Assembly (NCBI GenBank): GCA_000729835.1
Contig: JFHB01000096.1
Location: forward strand, 46,902 to 110,901
DNA from: Atkinsonella hypoxylon
Lineage: Eukaryota; Ascomycota; Sordariomycetes; Hypocreales; Clavicipitaceae
Direction of reading: 5' to 3'
Length of the DNA stretch: 64,000 nucleotides
Under the pieces are notes generated by a model, which was not told the DNA's origin, searched no databases, and worked only from the letters and a program-made list of their open reading frames with translations. Made by a program: the position numbers and the translations under genes. Below are positions 34,093-44,599 of this stretch, in pieces (the first letter of the stretch is position 1; every line of letters begins with the position of its first letter).

Positions 34093-34618
34093 TATTAAAG
34101 AGAAGATAGAAGAGATAATAGAAGAGAGAGAAAATAAAGAAGCTTCTAGTGTGTAGAAGAGTGTATATTGCTTGCTTAATCCCTCTAACTTAGGAGAGAG
34201 AAAGCAGCCTATATATAGCTAATTCTAAGAGAGGAAGAAAGAGAAGAAGAGAAGGAAAAATAAGAAGGGGGATAGCTAGATACCCGAAAATCCTGCAGCT
34301 TGTAGAGCGAGAGAATTCTAAGAGATGCTAAGTGATCCGTTGCACTACCTCTATAAGAGGGGCTAATATTAGTGTGTATAGAGCCCTATAACAAAGGAAA
34401 GATAATAGACTAGATAACCCCTGTTGTATTCTATCCTGGTCTACTACACCTACTTATTTCCTACACTTAGTTGTTATAACTAAGTTCCTTTGTTGTGCTA
34501 CTGTTGGAGTAGTTATGCTGGTAACAGCTGTTAGAGCTGATGTTGCATGAAGCTGGCGATGTTGGTATCGCTGGTGTTGTGGCCACTTTTGGCACTAGTG
34601 TTGAAGCTACTTTTGACA
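34093..34618 (-). repeat. 5' LTR of Copia-B
   Basis: 526 bp, starting TATTAAAG (TGTCAAAG mutated) and ending with the intact CTTTTGACA, then TSD GGTCC. The right 120 bp keep many G residues (AAGCTGGCGATGTTGGTATCG), among the least mutated retrotransposon DNA here. Confidence 0.92.
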
Positions 34619-36779
34619 GGTCCTAAAAATTTTGAACAGTAGAAGTAAGCTTTAACTATTTAATTTAGGGCCCTAGGATTCCCTTAATTTATTAATAATC
34701 CTAGTATAGCTAGTATATTAGTAGATTTAGAGCAAGCTATTATCCTTATAATTATAAGAGATAGTTGCTAATCTAGACCTTAAGCTGCTATAAGCTGGCA
34801 TAAGTCCCCTGTAGATGCCTATAACGTTTTAGTTAGGCAGTATTTATAGAGTGCTAAAATACAACGTAGTACGCTATATACTAGTTATTATAACTTATTG
34901 TTTTCGAACTATAAGGGATCTTTAGAGGCCTTTAATGCTAAATTTAATAATTTACTAGCTAGATTATAGCTCTATAGTGTAGCTATTAATCCTATTAACT
35001 AGGTAAATTATTATATTAATGCCTTAAAGAAAACCTTCTCTAGTTAGGCTAAAAGGCAGCAATATTCTATTAGAGCTGCTAGAGTATAAGGTCTATCTGT
35101 AAAAATGCTAAATTTACAGTTCCTTATAGCTAATTTATTAGAAGAACAAAGAGATAAAAGCTCCTCTATATCTAAGGCTCTTAGTTATAAAGCTTCTAAT
35201 TCTAATAGTTCTAATAATAAGGCTAATTAAGGAAAGAATCCTCTTAATTAAAAGAAGAATTCTGATTCTAATTCTAACAATTCTAATGCCTCTAAAGAAA
35301 AAGATTAAAATAAAGCCTCTAAGAATAAGAAGAAGTAGAAGAGCTAAAGAAGAAGTAATAAAAATTCTAGGAATAAGGATAGAGAAGCTGCTTTTGCTCT
35401 AGGTTGTTATAACCTATCTACTAGCAACTAGGATACTATAGATTCTAATAGTAAATCTAGCAGTTCTAGTAGTAATAATTCTTACGATTTAGATACAGAA
35501 TCCACTACTAGTAATACTAGTACTACTAGTAATAATACCCCTTCTTTTAATTACTTTAACGGAATAATTAAAAACTCCTTACTATACAATACAGGTTCTA
35601 CCTATTATATAGTTAACAATAAGGCATTTTTTAGGACTTTTAAGCCTATAAAAAGGGTAAAACCGCGCCTATTGCTACTAGAGGAGGTCCTATTTATCCT
35701 AAAGGACAGAGAACTGCTGTATTCTAGGTACTAGTTAGTATAAATCTAGCTAAATACAGGCCTTTAGCTCTAAAGGATGCTCTATATTGCCTAGGTTTAG
35801 ATACTAACCTAATTAGTAGTCTAAAGCACTATTTAATAGAGGGCACTCTCCTTAGAAATTAGCTATTTCTAGCTAATAGAAGCTGCTGTAGGCTTCTAAA
35901 TCCTAAAAAGTATAGTTTCTTCTTATAGCTTAAGGGGCAAGAGACCTCTAGAGTGTGTAAAAACTACGCTAATCTCTCTTATATAGGATTTCTAGCTAGC
36001 AATAGTTATAATAGCAGTTATAATAATGCTAGTTATTCTATAGAGGTTTAAATCCCTTAACAGCCTAGTTTTAATCCTAAGGAATATAGCTAAATTAAGA
36101 AATTATCTAATTTTAAAGAAGAAGAAAATAATACTAATAACAATGCTATAGAGCTATTAGCCCTAGTTCCTAAACGGGCTCCTAGTTAGATTCCTTCTAA
36201 TAACAGGGATTTAGAAGGTCTAAATCCTACGTTGCTGGATATTGGAGGAAGTGGCTATCTAGATCCCTTAAATAAGGCCTGTAGTTCTTAAGAGATCTAG
36301 CAAGATAGGGAGCAACAGGAAGCTAGCTCTAATGATAATTCTAGTAACCCTATAGCTTCTTCTTCCTATAAGAAGCTCCTAGAATTAGCTACTACTTAGC
36401 ACGTTAGATTAGGTTATATAGAACTCCCTTTACTAAAGAAGACTGCTTCTATTACTAAAGGTATTCCTAATTTTATAAAAATTAAGGAAAAGGATTTTAA
36501 CTGCCTAGCTTGCAATTAAGCTAAAGCTGTTAGAAGACCTAGCAAGCATACTATTCCTAACCCCCCTAGATGTTTAGATATTATAGAGGGAGATACCGTT
36601 AAAATAGAGCCTATACTGCACAATAAGAGGCCTCTAGTTCTTTTTCTAATTAATAGAAAATCACGGTATAAGTGGTCTTTTAATCTAGCTAATAAAGAGG
36701 GTCCTACTCTCTATAGCTGTATTAAAGACTTCTTTAAGGAGTTAAAGAACCAGTATAACTGCTACCCTAAACACCTTAA

Positions 36780-37487
36780 TGAAAATAATAGGGATTACAG
36801 GACTAGATATCTAAGAGGGTAGTGGTCTCTTAGATTTAGCACCTGTAATTGCTCCTAGCAATTATCACGTAGTGGAAGCAGCAGCGGCCTAAATCAAGCT
36901 GTAGTGTATAATATAGATTACGTAGAGGCAGTAGATAACTATAATAATAGTGGTATCTTATATTAAGAGCGCTGTAACAAATAAGTTAGTAAGGGTAGAA
37001 TCTTAAATCTTTCTAGTCCCTTATAGACCTACTAACTATATTAGCGGGCTGTAGTCGCTAAAAGGGGCTTATAGGCTACTTTATAATTTCCGCAAAAAGA
37101 TTTACTATATAAAAACAAAAAAATCGACTTACAGCTATACAAACGAGATGCCTATATGTATAATTTAACAAATTCTACTAATAATAAGCAACCCTTATAA
37201 GCAACTCTATTTAACAATTATACCATTAAATAGCCCTAATTCTTAGCTTTTAAATAGTATACTTCTTGAATTTCTACTATTGCTAGTTGTAGAGAAAATC
37301 GCTGTTAAAGTTAACTATAGGTTAGGCAACTTTACCTTAGTTAATTCTAGATGTTTTGTATCTAGTAACAGTAATATCTCTACTAAAAATTAACGTAACA
37401 AGACCTAGTTAGGGTTACATAATAAAGCAGCTAATAGGCAACTAGTAAGCATAAAAATAGGCTATATAGGGTAGCTTATTTTTAATA
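36780..37487 (-). repeat. 3' LTR of Copia-A copy III
   Basis: About 708 bp, TGAAAATAATAGGG...TTTTTAATA (CA changed to TA). It contains a small extra duplication near 36,982 (AAGTTAGTAAGGG). The preceding five-mer is CTTAA. Confidence 0.9.
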
Positions 37488-37789
37488 CTCCCTCTAGAAA
37501 TGTAAGAAGTAACTAGTTCTACAAGCAACTTAGCTCCTTTAAAGGATATCTAAGTTAGAATTAACTAACGAAATACAGTACTAATAACAGAACTAAAATA
37601 ACATAACTAATTCTAGCAATTCTAGGGTAGTTATAGTTAAATATAACTAGTTGTTGTTAATTGTTTTTATTGTTTTTAATTTTTAACTGTTTTTCGTTGC
37701 TTTTCGATTTTTTAAGTGTTTTTATTGCTTTTATAAGCTAGCTAGAAAGCTCTAGTAACTTAATGAATTGTTAATGCTTTTAAATAGCA

Positions 37790-40029
37790 AGAGGCTTAGT
37801 TAGGCTATCTGCTAGCATCTAATTTGTATTAATATAACTAACCTTAGCTATACCTTTATAAATCTTTTCCCTAATGTAGTTAAACTTTAAAAGAGTGTGC
37901 TTAGTTCTACTATATAACGTTAGGTTGTAAGTAGTAACTATAGCGCCTTAATTATTACACCTAATAGGAATAGAAGGGGTTAAAGGTAGCTTTATCTCCT
38001 TAAAAAGGCTGTAGAGCTACTCTAATTCCCTAATAGCTTTAGATAATGCATTAGATTCTGCTTCTAAAGTAGAAAGAGCAATAGTATTAGCTTTTTTCGA
38101 TTTTTAGCTAATAGGTCTACTAGCTAGCTTATATAGATAAGTATAGGTTGATTTAGAAGAGACTTTGTTACTAGCAAAATCGCTATTGCAATAACTAAGG
38201 AGGGTCTTTAAGACTTCTTTACAACTAATAGTAGTATTAAAAGACTTTTTAGAGGAAGACCCTACTAAAGAGTGTAGACTAGAACGCTTATAAACAATAG
38301 TAAAGCTTCTAGTACTACTTAAGTACTAAAGGAGGTGCTTAGAGGCGTTTAGATGCTCTATATAGAGCTTAGCTAGGAATGTTAATAGCCACTAAACGGA
38401 AAAAGCAATATTAGCTCTAGTTAGCAACATAAGGTACATTATAGTGCCTATTATGCTCTAATAAAGCTTATAATCGGATTTTAAGAGAGGTTTTATAACT
38501 AGTTGCTTTAGGATTCCTAGCTGTATAGGGATAGAAGCCGGCTTAGCATTTAGTATATTAAATCTTTCTAGGGCTTTAAGGATGTATTAAGATTAATGGA
38601 TTTTAATAGACCTTTTAGACCTATTACGGGTGATTTAAACGCCTAGGAAGAATTTTGCTAGTCCTCTATCTTCTATTAAATAAGCTTAATTTAGTAGCTT
38701 TTTAAGCTTATTAATATATCATAAATTAGGCCTAATTAGAAGATAGTTATCTATATAAGTAGCAATATATGTAGATATAGCTAGGTTATAAAAGACTGCT
38801 AGGTCTAATATAAGAGGTTTAAATCTATGCTTTTAAAGTAATTCTGTTAGAATTTGCTGCTATTCTCTAGGACTTTGCTTTAGACTATAGAGGGATTTTT
38901 CTAGCTTAATTACTTGCTCTTTAAAGGGCTTATAATTATAGCTTTTTAGTAGCTTAGCTACTAATAGCGATGCTTGCTCTGTAAATTCAACGAATCTATC
39001 TAGGATTTCTATATAAATAGCTTCTTTTAGCTTGCTATTTAAAAACGCTTCTATAAAATCGATTTGCTCGACTTTTTAGTTATTAAAAGCTGCAAGAGCT
39101 AATAATATACGCTAGCTAGGAGGAATACTAGTTGCAGCAAAGGTCTCTAGATAGTCTTAACCTTCTATTTGCATAAATCCCTTAGCAATAAGGTAGGCCT
39201 TATATTTTATAGGATTATTTTCTTTATCCTTCTTTAGCCTATAAATAAGCCTATTCTTTAGAACTCTTTAGCCCTTAGGTACTTAGTCTTTCCCTATAAA
39301 TTTAAAGGTTCCAGCAGCTAATAGCTGCTTAAATTCGCTATAGGTAGCTTCTATCCAATGCTGCTTAGCAGAGCTTTTTAGGGCTTGCTTCTACGTGTTA
39401 GGAAGTTTATCCTTATTACTATTAGAAGTAATAGCTGCTTTAGTCCTTGCCTTAAAGCATAGATCCTTGATTAAGGAAAATATATCTCCATCTAGATCTA
39501 TAGCATCAGCATCAATAGATTCAGCTTCAGCTTCTATAGGTTCTATATTAGCCTAAGGGGCTTCTATAGTTTCTATAGAGTTGCTTGGTAGAAGAGCTTG
39601 ATTTTCTACAGGTTCTAGTGGATGATTCAGCACATCTAGATAACTAGGATAAGGATACTTAGGAGTATAATTATCTTCTAACTGCTGGTTATCGATTTCT
39701 CCCTCTAAAGGATTATCTACTATAGAACCAATAGGAACCTTAGGGATACCCTATGAAATAGGACCTATTCCTTCTATAATTTTAACGAAGCTAGTCTTTA
39801 TAACAGCTCGTTTAGAGAGGATGTATATTAAATATACATTAGAACCTAGTGTAGCTAAAAGTCTACTAGGAATAGTTCTTTTAGCTAGCTTCTGCAACCT
39901 AGATCGTTGTTCTAAAGGAATTAGAACTTTACAATAGAAGCCTATAGCCCTTATTTTGGTAAAATTAGGCTTATAGGTCTTAGAAGGCTCTAAATTAGCT
40001 AGATATAGCTGTTTAGGACTTAGTAGTTT
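37790..40029 (-). pseudogene. Copia-A copy III pol fragment (reverse transcriptase and RNase H)
   Basis: The minus strand reads integrase C-terminus and acidic linker (about 40,000-39,450), reverse transcriptase (about 39,300-38,580) with the YVDN-type active box near 38,745, and RNase H with the NSDFA-type box near 38,190. It is parallel to copy I and carries independent as well as shared RIP-type stops. Confidence 0.82.
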
Positions 40030-40131
40030 GTCGCCTTAAAACTAAACCCCTAAATGACTATGCAGCCCACACTAAAGCAGGTAACGATATAGCGCACGTT
40101 AAGATCGAAGAGAATCGGCAGAGAGCGAGAT
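40030..40131. other. Short normal-GC stretch at a repeat junction
   Basis: About 100 bp (TCGCCTTAAAACTAAACCCC ... GGCAGAGAGCGAG) with ordinary base composition and intact CpA and CpG sites, between truncated Copia-A copy III and AT-rich unknown DNA. No reading frame or known element end is recognised. It may be single-copy host sequence caught at a rearrangement, or the end of an unrelated element. Confidence 0.6.
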
Positions 40132-43100
40132 ATTTGTTAGTATATACTATTAAACAATAGCAGGCAAGAAGATTAAATAGTTAGAAAAGGCAGAAATAAA
40201 ATATTAATTGCAGCTTAGAAGATATATATATATAAAAGAAGCTAAATATATTAAAGAGTTAGAGAAAGTGTTACTAGTAGTAAAGTAATATCTCTTAAGA
40301 GTTAAGTGTTGTAAATTAAAATAGGCTAAAAGATATTAATTAATTAAAAAGAGCTAAAGCTAAAAAGAGCTAGCAGAAGTTACTTACGCACTTGCTTAAA
40401 CTATCTTAATGTCTAGGCAATACGCACTCTTATAGAGAAAAATCTATATATAGTATCCCTTATAAAGCTAATATAAAAGCGTAAGGGGGTAACTCTACTG
40501 TAATATAATACCTCCCTAGTTATAAATAAGCTTATAAAGTAAGACTTATAAGTAACTTAACTCTTTAGCTAATTCCCTTAATCCTAAAGTCCTAATCCTT
40601 TTATCTTCTATAATAGCTTTAGTGTCTTTAGCGTATATAGTAGCCTCTCTCTTACTAGTAATAGCGTTCTTACAGCTAGGCGCTTTTCTTTACAATAAGT
40701 AACTCTTTTTTAGTAATTTACACTTTATTTAGTTACTTTAGATGTAATTAAATAGTGTCTTTTATTTACCTTAATTATCTCTTACTAAGCGCTAAAATAG
40801 AAGAGAGCTAGTAGTATAACACTAAGGTTTATATTAGTAACAGGATTATAGGCTATTATAGGTTGTTTAGCAATATATCTTTAAGCTAACGCTTCTATTT
40901 AATCCTTTATAGTATAGTATCCTTTAGCTTTAAGCGCTTATTTTGCTGCCCTTATAATCTCTTTATCTCTTTACCTAAATTTCTGCTTCTACGCTAATAG
41001 CTCTATAAAATATAAAGATAGCAGCTAATGCTTTAAGTTCTATAATTATTATAGAAGTTAGTTCTTACTGTAAGATTCTATTTAATCTTTTTACGTAAGA
41101 TCTTACAGTATACTAGAAATTCTAGTAAAAACCTCTAAATTTTCTAGCAGTAGTAATAATAAAGGGCTTTATAGATTAGTTATAAGCTATAGTAGCACCT
41201 TAAACGTTATAATTAAAGACTTCTTTTATATAAAAGGAAGTAGCTTATAATATATAAGAGCCTAGCTAGGCTTACTTATCTACATTAGAAGATATAAACG
41301 CTATTCTCTTACTATTATTACTGCTTTAATAGTTCTATTATAGATAATAGAATTGCTATTAAACTAAACAGTAGCAATAAACTAATTCTTCTAAAGTTAT
41401 ATAAGTATTTATTTATTAACCTCTATTAACTATTTAATTACTTAATTATAATTGCTTAAGGTAAATTTCTAGGCATTAAGCTCCTTTAGAATAGGAATTC
41501 TACTACTAATTGTCTATAAGTAATATCTTAAGATAAAAGGCTTTATAGTATCTTCCTAGAGGTAGCTAAGGTTAAAGCCTATAGTTTTAGCTTTTTTAAT
41601 AACTATATATTTATTTATAAAACTAAGCTTATTTACTGCTATTATATATAAAACTATTATAACTCTATTAGTACCTTTACAGTAGTTATAAAACTAATTA
41701 ATAGAGTTATTAGTTATAACCTAGTTATAAAGGTGCAGTTTAAATTCGTTCTTTAATGTTTAAGTAATTCTATAGTTGCTATATTAAGTGTAAGGTATAT
41801 TATATAAGCTGTTACTAATAAGATTAATTAGAAGATATTTAACTAAACAATAAAGCGTTTATATTAAGAAGAATAAATAGGTATATCTATATTCCTAGTT
41901 GCTTTTCTGCTTATAATATAGTACTAAAATTACTTAAAATAGGTATAAATACTAAAGAAGCTGTAAAGTTTATACTTAACTATAAACTATAGCTTTAAAC
42001 CTTTTAATTCTACCTTTAGGTTCTATATTAAAGTAATAATAGTATCCCTTTAAGCAATTAAAGATAAAATAAGTTTAGTAGTTATTAAAGAAAAGAAAGC
42101 TAATAATAAGTCTTTACTTACTTATTTTATTGTATAAGGCAGAAGAGTTATAGCTTATATTATAACAGTAGGAAATAAGTTAAAACCTATCTTTAATTCT
42201 ATATACCTTTTAACCTATAAGTTTTATAATCTTACTTTAGTTTATCTCTTCTATATTAATTATAAAAAACTCCTTAAAGATAACTGCTATATACTTAATT
42301 CTATAAGTAATAATCCTTACTATAGCAGTAAGCTAGAATTAATCTAACTATCTATAATAAGTCTTTTACTTAAAGAACTTTATTAGAAAGCTATAAATAT
42401 TATTAAGATAATTAAACTAGATTACTAAACTTTAGCTAGGCTATATTAACTCTATAAGCCTAAAGTTATCTAAATTATAATCCTAATAAAGTAATAGGCT
42501 AAAAGGAGGCTACTTAAAACATTACTAAAAGAGAGGTAGCTAGTGCTTATAGAGCTTCTTAAGAGGTAAATCTACTTAATCTTACTCTTTTATATAAAAG
42601 AAATTACTAACTAGCTTATAAACTTACACTATAATGTAGTATATTAGTAGGTTTCTTAATGTTCTAAAGTAATATATTTATCCCTTATATATAACTCTAA
42701 AGCTAGTCTTAGAAATAGGTTCTTAGTATTTATTTTCTATTTTAGTAGTAAAGATTAAATAGCTTTTAAAAAATTAAAGGTAAAAAAGAGCTTAAGTAGG
42801 TACTTATAATAAAAATATTATAAGAATAAAGGGATAAAGAGAGAGAGAGAGTAGAAATATAGGCTATATTATAGCTAGTATTGTCTTAATAAATCCTTAG
42901 TTAATAGCTATTTATAATTGTTATAATTTAGTAGAGGCTAACAGTAAATATATACTAAGACTTTAATAGCTACAAACTTATTAAGTAATTTATAATATTC
43001 TCTTTAACTAATTATATTTATCTTTCTTCTTTCTTCTTATAAGTACCTTTCTATATAGCCTTTTTCTTATTGTTTTTATTAGCACCTTTAATTATTTAAT

Positions 43101-44400
43101 TATAGCTAAAAAGCTTCTTTAAAACTATAAAGATCTTATAAATATATAGAATATTATTAGTAGAAGAATCCCTTTTACTGCTCTTTTTTATTAGGTTACT
43201 CTCTCTTAAAATAGTTAAATAAATATCTTTCCTTTAATAACGCTTATTAATATAGTAAGTTTTTTATAAAAAAGCTTTTAATTATACTTCTATTCTTTTA
43301 TTATACTAATAAACCTTACCTCTTTAGTATAAATTTACCTTTAAGCTTTAAGTCTATAGAGGCAATAATATTAGTACTAGTAACTGCTTAATATACACTA
43401 AAGTTACTTTTTAATAGAGTTCTATGCTTAATATACCTCTAAGAGCTATTAAATTCTTTTATAATTAAAATCTTAAGGCTTAGTTTATTAATAGTACTAT
43501 AAAAAAAGGCTCTCTCTTATATAAGGTTATACTAGAATTAAACGTTAAGAACTTTATCTTTATTTTAACTAAGATAGCTTATTCTTATAGATATTTCTAT
43601 TATATACTTACTAATTATTAAGAGCGCTATAAAGCCCTTTTAATCTTATTCTTTAGTAAAAAGAACAGTATATTTTACTCTTATTACACTAATATATATC
43701 TTTAAATAGTTACCTTATTTAAGGAATATATCTACTTTCTATTTTATAGCTATACCTCTCTTAAGGATATCTATAGCAGCTTATATAGTAATTACGTTTA
43801 GAGTAGCTTTACTGCTGTAAGCTGTAAATAGTAATTTACAAAAGGTTACAGTAACTATAGCTAGATTTACTATAATACTCCTTTTATAATATTCTAGGGT
43901 AAAGATTAAGTAAATTAACTATTTATTCTTCTAAGGCTTAAGGAGGTTCTTTATAAGGATCTTTCTTCCTTTATAGCAGTTAATATTCCTTACCTTTTCC
44001 TCTAAACATTAGAACTACTAGAATTTTACTAAAAGATTAGGTGTAAATTGCTTAAGTTAAAAGATAAAAAATAGAAAAAGGGTAAAGGCTAAGCAGCCTC
44101 TTTAGTTAAAATAGAATAAAACTATACTTATTTTTAGTAGTTTTTAAAAACTTTTTATATATTCTATTTAATCTAGGTTTATAGTCTTAATTCTAATTAG
44201 CTTTAAATCTCTAAATAATCTTAATATACTATTATTAAATCTTAGTTAGTCTTAAATATATAAATAAATAAACTTAACTTTCTTTCTCCTTAAAGCTAAA
44301 GATATAAAGACTATAGCATTAGCTTTTGTAAAAGCTATAATAAGTTGTATATTCTAGTAAAGTTATAGGCAAATTACTAAGATTAAATAATATTATTAAT
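40132..44400. other. Unrecognised RIP-mutated repeat DNA
   Basis: Extremely AT-rich, with no open frame of note. The first 300 bases on the plus strand read as Lys/Arg/Gln-rich helical sequence broken by stops, and 41,130-42,540 keeps weak coding texture, suggesting one or more old transposons. I could not identify a domain. It contains a purine run (GAGAGAGAGAGAG near 42,840) and an 11-bp inverted repeat at 41,066-41,110. The LTR of Gypsy D should lie somewhere near the right edge, but I could not define it. Confidence 0.4.
41066..41110. repeat. 11-bp inverted repeat
   Basis: TACTGTAAGAT (41066-41076) and ATCTTACAGTA (41100-41110) are perfect inverted copies 23 bases apart. They may be abutting ends of two old insertions or a simple hairpin. 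Confidence 0.7.
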
Positions 44401-44599
44401 CTTCTTATAGCTTCTACGCTCTTCTTTAGGTATTACTAGTAAATAAACTTCTATTATATACTTTAGATAATGTTATAGTAAAAGGTTTACTTTAGCGTTA
44501 TTATCCTTAAAATTCTCTTTTTAGTATAGCTATAATATATAGCCCTTAGAAACTATTTAATCTAATATATTATATTAGGCATTAGTAGGTTGCAATTTA

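Larger units (their letters stand above)
28403..34618 (-). mobile_element. Copia-B retrotransposon, full length 6.2 kb, TSD GGTCC
   Basis: LTRs at 28403-28928 and 34093-34618 (526 bp each) are flanked by GGTCC at 28398-28402 and 34619-34623. LTR ends are TGTCAAAG...CTTTTGACA, seen intact at 34618 and as TATCAAAG/TTTTAACA elsewhere. A purine tract (TAGGGGGGTA on minus) adjoins the left LTR, so the element runs leftward. Internal 5.2 kb carries a degenerate Copia gag-pol. It is inserted in the gag of Copia-A copy II. The structure is complete, but the genes are dead. Confidence 0.93.
26207..36779 (+). mobile_element. Copia-A retrotransposon, copy II (+), with nested Copia-B, 3' end lost
   Basis: The 5' LTR is 26207-26898. 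Internal pieces are 26899-28402 and 34624-36779, interrupted by Copia-B (28403-34618 plus its TSD). The two pieces join in the Copia-A gag with no gap when compared with copy I (region 20,690-20,720 there). The right end stops abruptly in the integrase region where Copia-A copy III starts (36780), and no continuation is found after copy III. Heavily RIP-mutated. It is inserted into the truncated Gypsy-C copy. Confidence 0.88.
27840..36779 (+). pseudogene. Copia-A copy II gag-pol, RIP-inactivated, split and truncated
   Basis: Gag begins near 27,850 (AAAAATAGCACTAAAAGG, the same lost ATG as copy I) and runs to the Copia-B insertion at 28,402. It resumes at 34,624. The Ser/Asn/Lys-rich gag tail is near 35,170-35,400. 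Protease reads LLYNTGSTYYIV near 35,580-35,612, with Asn where the catalytic Asp belongs. GAG-pre-integrase/integrase motifs (HVRLGYIELPLL near 36,400; CLACN near 36,510) follow. The frame ends at 36,779, before the reverse transcriptase. Numerous TAG and TAA codons are present. Confidence 0.85.
36780..40029 (-). mobile_element. Copia-A retrotransposon, copy III, truncated
   Basis: 3' LTR 36780-37487 is followed by the purine tract (CTCCCTCTAGA on plus) and internal sequence parallel to copy I from 15,763 to about 18,310. The match ends near 40,029 within the integrase/linker region, so gag, protease and the 5' LTR are missing. It interrupts copy II, which runs in the opposite direction, so copies II and III meet tail to tail. 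No second flank of copy II follows, which points to a deletion or rearrangement rather than a simple insertion. Confidence 0.88.
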
